Shown: positions 17,901 to 25,184 of the stretch, in pieces
Position numbering within the stretch: position 1 is the stretch's first letter
Layout of the letters: every line of letters starts with the position of its first letter
Assembly (NCBI GenBank): GCA_910588875.1
Contig: CAJURT010000017.1
Coordinates: forward strand, 1 to 64,000
DNA from: an uncultured Lachnospiraceae bacterium
Lineage (GTDB): Bacteria > Bacillota > Clostridia > Lachnospirales > Lachnospiraceae
Direction of reading: 5' to 3'
DNA length: 64,000 nt
The notes under the pieces: generated by a model
The model's input: the letters and a program-made list of their open reading frames with translations, nothing else
What the model was told of the DNA's origin: nothing
The model's database searches: none
Made by a program: the position numbers and the translations under genes

Positions 17901-19683
17901 AAATGCCTCCGCATACAAGAAAAGTCCGGAGGAGGGATCCGTCCATTCCTTTCCCCATATTGTGTTTCACCGGGGCGGGCAGGACAAAAGCCAGATCTGT
18001 GTACAGCGCATAAAGGGGGAGGCCTTATCCCTCACCCTGCCAAAAAAATACGAGGCAGTCAGTTCCAGCAGGATCCGGGAATATGTGGACTTAAACCGGG
18101 ATATCTCCAACCTGGTGGACACCAATGTGCAGAATTATATCGAGGAATATGGGTTATACCGACGGGAGCCGGTGTTTAAGCTTACCATGGCAAGCAGGGC
18201 AATCAACCGGATATACCAGGAGAGGATCCCCGGGGATATGGTAAGGGAACTGGCGGCAGGGCTTTTTAAGGAGGACTGGAACCATGGAAGAGGGGAATTT
18301 GCCCTGAGGCTAGAGGGGGAACAGCTGGTGGGGATCCGGGATGAAAAGCAATATGGGCAGATGGTGGGAGCGGTGCTGTTCCATCCGGTGAGTTTTTGCG
18401 GGCTTTACCAGGAATGTGGGGATGAGAAACTGACAGGCTGGTTAAGAAAACATATTTCCGGAAGGATTGCCTGGATCACCGGCATCTATGAGCGGTGTGA
18501 GGGAAGAAGCCGGGGATATGCCCAGCTGGCGCTGACAGAGATGCTTGCGGTTTGCCTGGAACAGGAATATACCTATGCCATTTGCCTTCAGCCAGGCTCC
18601 AGCCGGGAACTCCTGCTGCGGCAGGGTTTTGTCCCTGTCCCGGCAAAAAGGGACTGCTTCCTTGTGGATTTGAGGAATCCCCTTCTGCTGTTTTGTGACG
18701 CGAAGATGTGCCTGAAGGAACCCTTCCGCAGCCATGAGGCATTGGCAGCACGGATGGAGGAAAAGAGAAAGCTTCTCCAGGGTGCCCTGGCATCCCTGTA
18801 TCCGGGGAACCTGGTTCTGTGCCTAGAGTCGGAGGTGGTAAACCATAGGGTGCTGAAAATGATTGCCAGGGAGAACCCTGCCGCGTCCCGGATGCCGGCC
18901 TTTGGGCAGGCCGGGGAAAATATGTGTGTTCCCTTTGGAAAGATCCTAAGAGGGATGCTGGCAGCCAATTGCGTCACCAAAGCCCTGGACACGGAGAAAA
19001 TTTATGAGCCGGATCTGTCGGGCTTTACCATCCGGGAATACCCCAATTTTGCCGATCTGCATACACAGGTAAAAATACTCCGCTCCTTTAAAAGGCCGGT
19101 GATCCTGGTGGATGATTTGTACCATGAGGGCTACCGGATGGAGGGAATTGAACCGATCCTGGAAAAAGAGGAGGTGGAGATAAAGAAAATCATCGTGGGG
19201 GCAATGTCAGGCAACGGCAGGGATATTGCTTACCGGAAAAAGAAACCGGTGGAGGGCGCTTACTTTATCCCCAATATAAAGGCCTGGGTTACGGAATCCG
19301 GATTTTACCCCTTTATCGGCGGGGAGAGCGTGAGGAAGGAGGAAGGGGAGGGGACGGGAGCCGCGCTGCTGCCCTCTGTCAATGATATCCTTCCCTATCA
19401 GATTCCCCATTTTCTGAGGGATGTGAGGCTGGGGGATTTTTACCGTTTTTCGGAACTGTGTCTTTCCAATGCCAGGGCAATCCTGGAAGGGGTGGAACAG
19501 ATTTACCAGGAGATGAGCGGCAGGAGGCTGACGGTGAGGCGTTTGGGCGAGGTCATGGCAGAGCCCAGGTATCCGGATATCCGGCAAGTGGAGATTTCCG
19601 GCCGTACTGCGGCAGAGTGCCTGGGGGATGAGCAGCAGAGGCTGAAGCGGTTTGAATGCCTGTGTGGCATGGACCGTGTGTAG
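14950..19683 (+). CDS. Giant fusion: HD - helical repeats - NadD-like - GNAT-like - PRTase-like
   Basis: A 1577-residue cytoplasmic protein, not recognised as a characterised enzyme. About 150-260: HD-type phosphohydrolase (GVHHVAMSVAR, AILHDVGKFG, AANHST). About 330-870: alpha-helical, HEAT/ARM-like repeats, including RRHGARLIGRLIVS and VRLEALWVIGHSIFG. About 883-1065: nucleotidyltransferase (FPGTFDPFSLGHKGM with S/T-x-G-H in place of HxGH; SSSRIREYVDLNRDISNLV...YIEEYGLY is a NadD-like C-terminus). About 1080-1235: GNAT-like (ERCEGRSRGYAQLALTEML, LLLRQGFVPV). About 1290-1450: type I phosphoribosyltransferase-like with the PRPP loop VILVDDLYHEGYRME. The RBS is weak, suggesting coupling to gdhA 6 bases upstream. 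The domain set points to a nucleotide or NAD-like cofactor, or to a metabolite-sensing regulator of one (inference). Confidence 0.8.
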   Translation: MKIVNIADEKRAILENYLLSPQGVNCRQVFGMCRPVMEQLKGEVPSPGSWLDTLHKCCLSLYFPDNFPGEGARGLKPCFDFYFDVLGELIKREKRELPFDPCRDFAYLTEEELKKSGIREEYLRFKESYAGIHLYEFMRIAREITPFDTLGHIAGVHHVAMSVARQLEKRDIPVDLALLSAAAILHDVGKFGCRPGEARRVPYLHYYYTRQFANRFRLEGIGHIAANHSTWDLELENLSVENLLLIYADFRVKSVRENHKEKVCFWSLDDAYEVILGKLDNVDETKRRRYGKVFSKLKDFENYLKSLGVSVGLNGEPALDVEDREPGLLEMPQLAEAFKFRAIASNITIMHRIQRRPEFMNLLDEAKNEKNWRNVRIYLNILDEYSTYMSAKQKEAVIRFLYEMQMHRDGDIRRHGARLIGRLIVSVEERYQKELPEDVSLPKPALSSLDVWADALQRMLIPDHKITQQHKRWIGFSMKSVFTTILEQVSIPAGAEYLEILMAYYRSPPDSGLLAFILMDCAAVIPFGLCKDARREILLNFTRNAMERGDPEIFTAALQFLAHWMEEGWIPDEKELSWLEPAMALKKDTPACCRYLMEKIGAYSKKGGREGEFFRLDPASISEILMENQRIEVPWIFKQVNLEILDKACQGGKAEAWFQLGVHFANMLQTSDRIVIKYLAGDNLLRLLPRLANTEKYELAIELLRGLEIGEYSTSKYIPAYLGKMFFHLEEYSQYKLLERFRWMVDSTNFSVAIVTLDTIGVIAGHSGEGREGQPGFEGNSVSEEIRIKLEGMLLRGVSHYAQEVRLEALWVIGHSIFGNPRLPLGRKAEYFLSMGRKLKTMMGKEKNNLCRYNYGAVLNHIYRFLSDYSLGFGCLPEEKEKKIAFFPGTFDPFSLGHKGMVEELRRHGFRVFLALDEFSWSKRVQPYKIRQQIVKMSIADLNDVYLLPENLVVNIANPDDLRKLRAFFGNKEVWLVVGRDVVENASAYKKSPEEGSVHSFPHIVFHRGGQDKSQICVQRIKGEALSLTLPKKYEAVSSSRIREYVDLNRDISNLVDTNVQNYIEEYGLYRREPVFKLTMASRAINRIYQERIPGDMVRELAAGLFKEDWNHGRGEFALRLEGEQLVGIRDEKQYGQMVGAVLFHPVSFCGLYQECGDEKLTGWLRKHISGRIAWITGIYERCEGRSRGYAQLALTEMLAVCLEQEYTYAICLQPGSSRELLLRQGFVPVPAKRDCFLVDLRNPLLLFCDAKMCLKEPFRSHEALAARMEEKRKLLQGALASLYPGNLVLCLESEVVNHRVLKMIARENPAASRMPAFGQAGENMCVPFGKILRGMLAANCVTKALDTEKIYEPDLSGFTIREYPNFADLHTQVKILRSFKRPVILVDDLYHEGYRMEGIEPILEKEEVEIKKIIVGAMSGNGRDIAYRKKKPVEGAYFIPNIKAWVTESGFYPFIGGESVRKEEGEGTGAALLPSVNDILPYQIPHFLRDVRLGDFYRFSELCLSNARAILEGVEQIYQEMSGRRLTVRRLGEVMAEPRYPDIRQVEISGRTAAECLGDEQQRLKRFECLCGMDRV

Positions 19684-19716
19684 TGGATAAGCAGGAAGAG
19701 AAAGGGGGACGATAAG

Positions 19717-20709
19717 ATGAAGGAGGGGAAAAGGATAGCCGACCTGCAGGGCGGGAAAGGGCGTCCTTTGGCGGACTGCCGTATTTCCTGGATACAGGGA
19801 TGTGGAAGATGGATGAAGAGAGTGGTGGTGGCAGGGCTGGGGGATGTGGGAACCACCCTTCTTTCCGGCCTGGTCCTGCTGGGGAGGGAAGTGATCCGGA
19901 ATATCGGGATCTATGATGTGAACGGTAATTTGTGCCGGCGGCTTTACCTGGAACTGAACCAGATTGTCCGGCCATTTGAGGATGTTCCCTTCCCTCCGGT
20001 GTACATAGCAGAGGAGAAAAAGCTTTTTGACTGTGACGTGTTCATCTTTTGTGTGGCCAGGTCCGTACCGGCAGTGGGAAGCGGGGTAAAGGATGTGAGG
20101 ATGGCACAGTTTGAGGCAAACCAGGAGATTATTTCCTGGTATGCCAGGAAAGCGGCGGATGAGAATTTTTCCGGCCTTTTCGTGGTGGTGTCCGACCCGG
20201 TGGAACGGCTGTGCAAGGCCGTGCTTAAAAGTTCGGCAAAAGGGAGGCATCCCCTCCACCCCTATCAGATCACAGGATGCGGGCTGGGGGTGATGAACGC
20301 CAGGGCAGTGTTTTATGCCAGGCAGAACCGGGAATTTGAGGATTATCTCATTTCCGGGCGGGTGTTCGGCGCCCATGGGCAGGAACTGATTGTTGCCAAT
20401 GATATTACAGAGATCGGCTATGACGACGAGCGTTCAAGGAAGCTTACCAGGCTGGTGCTGGAGGCAAACCAGGAGGTCAGGGCAGCAGGCTATAAGCCCT
20501 ATATTGCCCCGGCCCTTTCCTCCGGAGCCATGACCATTCTCCAGATATTGAAGGGGCGCTGGAGTTTTTGCTCCAATTATCTTGGAGGGGTGTATTTTGG
20601 GGGGAGGAGCCGCACCACATCCATGGGGATTGCCTGGGAGGAGTCCCCTCTGCCGGAGGCATTGTTTGCCAGGCTTGAGCAGTCCTACCAAAAGATGGAG
20701 GAATGGTGA
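19717..20709 (+). CDS. Lactate/malate dehydrogenase-like NAD-binding protein
   Basis: A 330-residue protein with an LDH/MDH fold. The Rossmann motif VVVAGLGDVGTTLLSGL starts at about residue 34, acidic residues follow in IGIYDVNG, and VVVSDPVERL sits where LDH has its NxPVD stretch. The catalytic His appears kept (FGAHGQEL in place of GEHGDS) and the substrate-binding Arg of LDxxR is kept in VMNAR, but the Asp of that motif is Met, so the usual His-Asp relay is broken. The start at 19717 has AAAGGGGG 9 bases upstream; 19813 (MKRVVVAG) is an alternative that removes a 32-residue leader of no known function. It follows the fusion gene by 33 bases and overlaps the next gene. Substrate unknown. 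Confidence 0.7.
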   Translation: MKEGKRIADLQGGKGRPLADCRISWIQGCGRWMKRVVVAGLGDVGTTLLSGLVLLGREVIRNIGIYDVNGNLCRRLYLELNQIVRPFEDVPFPPVYIAEEKKLFDCDVFIFCVARSVPAVGSGVKDVRMAQFEANQEIISWYARKAADENFSGLFVVVSDPVERLCKAVLKSSAKGRHPLHPYQITGCGLGVMNARAVFYARQNREFEDYLISGRVFGAHGQELIVANDITEIGYDDERSRKLTRLVLEANQEVRAAGYKPYIAPALSSGAMTILQILKGRWSFCSNYLGGVYFGGRSRTTSMGIAWEESPLPEALFARLEQSYQKMEEW

Positions 20710-21833
20710 TGAAATTGACGGTGGTTATGCCGGGAAGGACGGACGGAGTTGAAAATACAAGGCTTGGCCGGACAGCATCCCGGGTGATGGGGTCATTGCC
20801 GATGACCGGCGGATTGGGGGAAAAGGATGAAAATTTTGCAGTGGAGTGGATCCGGGGGGTGGAGGATTTCCATACCCGTTTTTCCGGCGGAGGCCTTAAA
20901 AATGCCAGGATCCTTTTCCTGTTTGACATCGGGGCCACAGGGATCTGCATGGAACTATATTCCCTTCTTCAGGAGATCCGCCAGAACCCTTCCGGGTTTG
21001 CCGGAAGCATTGCCGGCCTCGTAGTGGACGGGGAAAGCGAGTGGTATACCAAGGCAGTTGCCAGGGAATTCGTTTTCAGCGCAAACGGTTCCGGGTGCCT
21101 TTTTGTGGGACGCCCATTGGTGGAGGCCACGAAGGGCCTTGCCAATTTTTCCCTGGCTGCCAGGGTGGGGAACCTTTCACCCGGCAGGGCTTATCAGGAA
21201 GCAATCCGGGAACTGGTTTTCCGGGTTGCCCGTTTTTCCCTACAGCCGAAAAGGAACCCAAAGCTGTTATGCCTCCATTCCTGCAATGCCAGGACATCCA
21301 ATACCTATATGCTGTGGTCAATGGTAAAGGAACACCTAAAAGGCCGCTGCGAGATCCGGGAAATTTTCTTTAAAAACGGGGAGATCAAGGATTGCCTGGG
21401 GTGCTCATATGATACCTGCTTAAAATACGGCCAGAATACCCGGTGCTATTACGGAGGGGTGATTGTGGACGCCGTGTACCCTGCCCTGGAATCCTGTGAC
21501 GGCCTGATGCTTCTCTGCCCCAATTATAATGATGCCCTGGGTGCAAACCTGACCGCTTTTATCAACCGGATGACAGCCCTCTACCGGAAACGGCAGTTTT
21601 ACGATAAGTACTTGTTTTCCATTATCGTGTCTGGTTATAGCGGCGGGGATATCGTGGCTGCCCAGGTAATCGATGCAGTCTGCATGAACAAAACCTTCAT
21701 CCTTCCGCCTTACTTTGCAATGACGGCGGTTGCGAATGAGCCGGGGAGCGTGAAAAGGGCCGGGGATGTGGAACAAAGGGCGCAACAGTATGCCCTCGGT
21801 ATTGCCGGGGCCCTTTGTGGGAGCGGCAGCTGA
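20709..21833 (+). CDS. Two-domain flavodoxin-like / NADPH-dependent FMN reductase protein
   Basis: A 374-residue protein. The C-terminal half (from about 185) is a flavodoxin-fold FMN reductase: LCLHSCNARTSNTYML occupies the FMN-phosphate loop position, CLGCSYDTCLKYGQNTRCYY has the cysteine pattern seen in iron-sulfur-flavoprotein-type reductases, and LLCPNYNDALGANLTAFINRM is the second FMN segment. The N-terminal half (KNARILFLFDIGATG...) looks like another alpha/beta domain of unknown role. ATG 20709 overlaps the previous stop (TGATG) with GGAGG 7 bases upstream; an ATG 6 bases earlier is too close to the RBS. Last gene of the gdhA - fusion - dehydrogenase unit; likely the redox partner of the dehydrogenase-like protein (inference). 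Confidence 0.75.
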   Translation: MKLTVVMPGRTDGVENTRLGRTASRVMGSLPMTGGLGEKDENFAVEWIRGVEDFHTRFSGGGLKNARILFLFDIGATGICMELYSLLQEIRQNPSGFAGSIAGLVVDGESEWYTKAVAREFVFSANGSGCLFVGRPLVEATKGLANFSLAARVGNLSPGRAYQEAIRELVFRVARFSLQPKRNPKLLCLHSCNARTSNTYMLWSMVKEHLKGRCEIREIFFKNGEIKDCLGCSYDTCLKYGQNTRCYYGGVIVDAVYPALESCDGLMLLCPNYNDALGANLTAFINRMTALYRKRQFYDKYLFSIIVSGYSGGDIVAAQVIDAVCMNKTFILPPYFAMTAVANEPGSVKRAGDVEQRAQQYALGIAGALCGSGS

Positions 21834-21856
21834 CGGAGGACAGATTTTGAATGTTA

Positions 21857-21885
21857 TTGCCAGCTTTCCTGTGCTGTGATAAAAT
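21857..21885 (+). promoter_or_regulatory. SigmaA promoter of the nuclease gene
   Basis: TTGCCA (21857-21862), 17-base spacer, TAAAAT (21880-21885), about 70 bases before the nuclease start. Confidence 0.65.
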
Positions 21886-21956
21886 GATTTTTATCTATTG
21901 GCCGGGATGGAATGCCGGGCCATAGAGACAAAGGCCATAGGAAAGGATGGTAGCGG

Positions 21957-22913
21957 ATGAAGCACAAAAGAACATTTTTAGGGACATTTCTGCTGTTTGT
22001 CATAATTGTGGTATCTTCATTGGGGCAATGGTATTTCCAGGAGGATCCGGGGGGAAAGGAGGCATGGACAAAAGGGAAGGGCGGGGTGGATCTCCCGGCC
22101 AATCCGGGCAGCCTGCTTCCGGGCGGATGGTATGGGGAACTTCCGGAATATGCCGGGGAGGCAAGTGTCCCTGTTAACCAGGGAATTCCCTTTTTTACCC
22201 AGGAAGAACTGACCAGGGAACCTTTTGAAAACTATGGCGAGTTGGATGGCCTTGGCCGCTGCACGGGGGCTTATGCCAATGTCTGCCGGGAGATTATGCC
22301 TACCGGGGAACGTGGGAATATCAGCAGGGTGAAACCTACAGGCTGGCAGACGGCCAGCTATGATATCATATCGGATAAGCATCTGTACAACCGCTGCCAT
22401 CTGATCGGTTACCAATTATCCGGGGAGAATGCCAATGAGAAGAATCTGATCACGGGAACCCGGTATATGAACGTGGAGGGGATGCTGCCCTGGGAGAATG
22501 TGGTGGCAGAATATGTGGACGAGACGGAAAACCATGTGCTTTACCGTGTCACCCCTTATTTTGAGGGGGAGAACCTGGTTGCTTCTGGGGTACTGATGGA
22601 AGGGTATTCCGTGGAGGATGAGGGGGCAGGGGTCTGTTTTAATGTGTATTGCTACAATGTGCAGCCAGGAATCATGATTGATTACAAAACAGGGGACAAC
22701 TGGCTGGATGAGTCTAAAAAGCCGGCAGGGGAGGGACAAAATTCCCAGGATCAGAAAGCCGGTTATGTGATTAATACGAATACGGAGAAATTCCACCTCC
22801 CCTCCTGCTTAAGCGCCCGGGAGATGAACGGGAAAAACAGGGAGTATTTTACCGGGGAACGGGAAGAACTGATTGAGAGAGGGTATCTTCCCTGCAGCCG
22901 TTGTAACCCGTAG
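21957..22913 (+). CDS. Exported DNA/RNA non-specific endonuclease with Cys-rich tail
   Basis: A 318-residue protein with an N-terminal signal or anchor helix (residues 7-23), then a beta-beta-alpha-Me nuclease domain. LYNRCHLIGYQLSGENANEKNLITGTRYMN holds the catalytic His (about 148, in place of the DRGH of Serratia nuclease) and the Mg-binding Asn, as in streptococcal EndA-like DNases. The last 50 residues (FHLPSCLSAREMNGKN...PCSRCNP) resemble the Ada-type Cys4 metal-binding module found in secreted clostridial nucleases. Predicted outside the cell or membrane-anchored; role probably nutrient or DNA degradation. Monocistronic with its own promoter. Confidence 0.88.
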   Translation: MKHKRTFLGTFLLFVIIVVSSLGQWYFQEDPGGKEAWTKGKGGVDLPANPGSLLPGGWYGELPEYAGEASVPVNQGIPFFTQEELTREPFENYGELDGLGRCTGAYANVCREIMPTGERGNISRVKPTGWQTASYDIISDKHLYNRCHLIGYQLSGENANEKNLITGTRYMNVEGMLPWENVVAEYVDETENHVLYRVTPYFEGENLVASGVLMEGYSVEDEGAGVCFNVYCYNVQPGIMIDYKTGDNWLDESKKPAGEGQNSQDQKAGYVINTNTEKFHLPSCLSAREMNGKNREYFTGEREELIERGYLPCSRCNP

Positions 22914-22956
22914 AAGGTGGGGACAGGGAGCCGAAGAGGTTTTGCCGGAAAAGGTG

Positions 22957-22985
22957 TTTACAGGAATAATACTATATAGTATAAT
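22957..22985 (+). promoter_or_regulatory. MarR promoter with embedded 14-bp palindromic operator
   Basis: TTTACA (22957-22962), 17-base spacer, TATAAT (22980-22985). The perfect palindrome ATACTATATAGTAT (22969-22982) overlaps the -10 box, which fits autorepression by the MarR-type protein encoded just downstream. Confidence 0.75.
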
Positions 22986-23005
22986 ACTGAATAGGGGGAA
23001 TTTCC

Positions 23006-23437
23006 ATGGACATTCAGGCAGGGAATATGATTTCCCAGATTAAGCGGGTCAGTGACCGGATTTTTGACCGCATTCTGTCTGAGCGGGATATCGGCGCTTT
23101 CAACGGGGCACAGGGGCGGATTCTTTATGTCCTGTGGCAGGAAGAGAATATTTCGCTAAAGGAAATCGCTGGCAGGACAGGCCTTGCCGCCACCACGCTT
23201 ACCAGCATGATTGACCGCATGGAGGCTTCCGGGCTGGTCTGCCGTGTCCCGGACAGCAGTGACCGCAGAAAGAGGCTGTTAGCCCTGACAGATAAGGCCA
23301 GGAGCCTTAAAGAGGATTATGATGCTGTGTCCAGTCAGATGGCCGGGATCGTCTACGCCGGATTTTCCGAAGAGGAGATCCTGCAGTGTGAGGCTATGCT
23401 TGGCAGGATTTATGGCAATCTCCGGAGGTATGTCTGA
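23006..23437 (+). CDS. MarR-family transcriptional regulator
   Basis: A 143-residue winged-helix regulator. The helix-turn-helix is ISLKEIAGRTGLAATTLTSMIDRMEASGLV (about residues 50-80), followed by the wing with the signature DSSDRRKRLLALT. RBS AGGGGGAA precedes the ATG. MarR proteins bind short palindromes and release them on binding small phenolic or oxidised ligands; the palindrome in its promoter suggests autoregulation. The next gene starts about 80 bases downstream on the same strand without an obvious terminator, so it is the most likely co-regulated target. Confidence 0.92.
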   Translation: MDIQAGNMISQIKRVSDRIFDRILSERDIGAFNGAQGRILYVLWQEENISLKEIAGRTGLAATTLTSMIDRMEASGLVCRVPDSSDRRKRLLALTDKARSLKEDYDAVSSQMAGIVYAGFSEEEILQCEAMLGRIYGNLRRYV

Positions 23438-23520
23438 ATTCCCTCAAAAAGAAAGCTGAAGCAGCAATACAAGGTTGACAGATTTTGCAATATTATATTG
23501 GAAGAAGGAGAGGGAAGACG

Positions 23521-23877
23521 ATGGATCAGAAGGTAAAGGATTATGTTTCCGGAAAGGTGAAGGAGATGATTGGCGCTGCATCTTGCTGCATGGAGGCAAA
23601 GGCAGCCGGGCAGGCCTGGCTGGATGCCGTCGGGACAGACAAGGAGGCTGAGCAGACAAAGAAGCTGATCGGGCAGCTGGAGATGGACATTATGCCGGTG
23701 GACGGATTGATTGCTTTTGCAGATTCCGAGGCAGGAGCCCAGGTATTCGGCGCCGAAACGGCAAAGAATGTGGCAGCCCATGGCAGAGAGATTAAGGCAG
23801 CAGGGGCAAAATACTGCGACTGCCCGGCATGCAATGCGGTGGCAGCGATCCTGGAGAAGAAAGAGGAACTTCTTTAA
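23521..23877 (+). CDS. Conserved small protein with CDCPAC motif (function unknown)
   Basis: A 118-residue soluble, mostly helical protein without signal peptide. It has a CC pair near the N-terminus (GAASCCMEAKAAGQAWLDAVGT) and a C-terminal YCDCPACNAVAAILEKKEELL with three cysteines in CxCxxC arrangement, suggesting metal or redox chemistry. Similar Lachnospiraceae proteins are sometimes labelled molecular chaperone Hsp90, but nothing in the sequence resembles Hsp90. The start at 23521 has GAAGGAGAGGG upstream; a longer in-frame start at 23485 lacks an RBS. Follows the MarR gene and ends at a bidirectional terminator. Confidence 0.75.
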   Translation: MDQKVKDYVSGKVKEMIGAASCCMEAKAAGQAWLDAVGTDKEAEQTKKLIGQLEMDIMPVDGLIAFADSEAGAQVFGAETAKNVAAHGREIKAAGAKYCDCPACNAVAAILEKKEELL

Positions 23878-23889
23878 TCCCGTAAGAGT

Positions 23890-23922
23890 AAAATCCCCGC
23901 AGTTTTGCTGCGGGGATTTTCA
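23890..23922. terminator. Bidirectional terminator between converging genes
   Basis: AAAATCCCCGCAG (23890-23902) pairs perfectly with 23908-23920 (13 bp) around TTTTG. A- and T-runs on the two arms let it work in both directions for the CxCxxC protein and the converging lipoprotein gene. Confidence 0.9.
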
Positions 23923-23932
23923 TGATAAGCTT

Positions 23933-24787
23933 TTACTGATTTACAATGAATGCCTCATACAGGATTTCGGTGCCGGAGTCCCGGTTCATCTTTCCCCGGA
24001 TGGTCACTTCTTCGCCTTCAGGAACCTCCTGTCCCTCAGTAAAAGACACCAGAAGGGGCATGGAGCCTTCCCAGCCCTCGATCTCTGCTTCATAATAGTC
24101 GCCCTGGGCCGAGAGGGTCAAGGTGCACACGAACTCGTTGGTGTCGCTGACCAGATAAGCTTCTCCCATAAAGTAGAAGCAGACGGGGCCCTCTTCTGTC
24201 TGTATAGAACTGACCGTCCCCAGGATGGAAACCTGCTGATCCATATAGGTTGCATCCAGATATTCCGCTTCCGCAGCCGGAAGGGTGGCCCAAATGTAGG
24301 CGCCGGTCTTTCCGCTGGTATCGTTTGGGGGATAGTATCTGAATTTAACAAGCCCGTCCGTATTGATTTCATAGAGGTATCCTTTCACCAGAAGGGTCTT
24401 GCCGCCATACAGTTCTTTGGCGCCCTCCACATCCTCCATGATGGCTTTTCCCATGTCCTTCCAGTTGACTGTCTCTGCCTGGGCCATGAGTTCTTTTTTA
24501 CGGTTTGCAGTCTCGTCGTCGGCATCTTCTTCCCCTTCGCCGGAAGCGCCGTCCTCCTCCTGGCCGGCATCTTCCTCCTGGCCTGCGTCCTCCTCCTGGC
24601 GTCCGTCCTCTGCTTCGCCGGAGAGGCTGCTGCCTTCCTCCTGGTCCGTATCCTTCTCGTTTTCCCCGTTGGATTCGGAGACAGCGGAAGAACTGCTCCC
24701 GTCCTTGCCGGAACTGCCGCCGCAGGCGGCCAGGGAAAGGGCCAGAGCCGCCACAAGGGCCAGAGGAAGAAATCTTTTTTTGTTCAT
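23933..24787 (-). CDS. Lipoprotein with acidic repeat linker and OB-fold-like domain
   Basis: A 284-residue exported lipoprotein. The signal peptide ends in lipobox LAAC (Cys22), followed by a low-complexity Ser/Glu/Asp linker (about 25-95) including a short tandem repeat of QEEDAG. The C-terminal domain (about 110-284) has beta-rich segments such as KTLLVKGYLYEINTDG, DQQVSILGTVSSIQ and GEEVTIRGKMNR, like the OB-fold tRNA_anti-like domains of secreted Firmicute lipoproteins. Surface-anchored; function unknown. It has its own promoter. Confidence 0.8.
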   Translation of the reverse strand: MNKKRFLPLALVAALALSLAACGGSSGKDGSSSSAVSESNGENEKDTDQEEGSSLSGEAEDGRQEEDAGQEEDAGQEEDGASGEGEEDADDETANRKKELMAQAETVNWKDMGKAIMEDVEGAKELYGGKTLLVKGYLYEINTDGLVKFRYYPPNDTSGKTGAYIWATLPAAEAEYLDATYMDQQVSILGTVSSIQTEEGPVCFYFMGEAYLVSDTNEFVCTLTLSAQGDYYEAEIEGWEGSMPLLVSFTEGQEVPEGEEVTIRGKMNRDSGTEILYEAFIVNQ

Positions 24788-24857
24788 GATGTCTACTCCT
24801 TTTTCTCTTCTTGGTAATTTTCAAACACACTTCAGTCTGCCTTGATAAGCGTTTTTC

Positions 24858-24886
24858 AGTATAGTACATTTTCCGGCAGGACGCAA
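24858..24886 (-). promoter_or_regulatory. SigmaA promoter of the lipoprotein gene
   Basis: On the minus strand TTGCGT (24886-24881), 17-base spacer, TATACT (24863-24858), about 70 bases before the lipoprotein start. Confidence 0.65.
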
Positions 24887-24921
24887 GCGGTTTTTGTCCA
24901 TATCAGGTTAAATTTATCTGC

Positions 24922-25080
24922 TTTTGGGATATCCGGGAGAAGGATGGGCACATGGGGATGGGGCTGTTCCTGGTAAGGAAAATCCTGGGGCTCCATGGCA
25001 TGAAAGTGTCAATCAGCAACGTGGACGGCGGGGTGAGGGCAGTGGTGGAGAGGGAGAAAAAGACATGGAAAGGGAAGTAG
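24922..25080 (+). pseudogene. 3' relic of a sensor histidine kinase (HATPase end)
   Basis: Without any start codon context, this frame reads through DGHMGMGLFLVRKILGLHGM and KVSISN(VDGGVRAVVE) to a TAG at 25078-25080. GMGLFLVRKILGLHG matches the G2 box and following helix of HATPase_c domains (GxGLGLxxxxxxxxxHGG). Homology stops at about 24922; everything upstream is gone. About 52 codons of a deleted two-component kinase remain. The rest of the 24788-25184 gap holds the lipoprotein promoter and a GCCAGAG/CTCTGGC hairpin (25101-25126) past the arcC stop. Confidence 0.65.
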
Positions 25081-25184
25081 GCTTCCCCGGCAGATAATAT
25101 GCCAGAGAGCATGACAGCCCTCTGGCAGGACGTTGCAGAAATTCTAATGAATCAAATTAAAAACCCACTCTGCCGGCAGACGGC

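Noticed and set aside
24505..24789. Arg/Pro-rich open frame on the plus strand over the lipoprotein gene
   Set aside because: It is produced by the low-complexity Glu/Asp linker of the lipoprotein read on the opposite strand.
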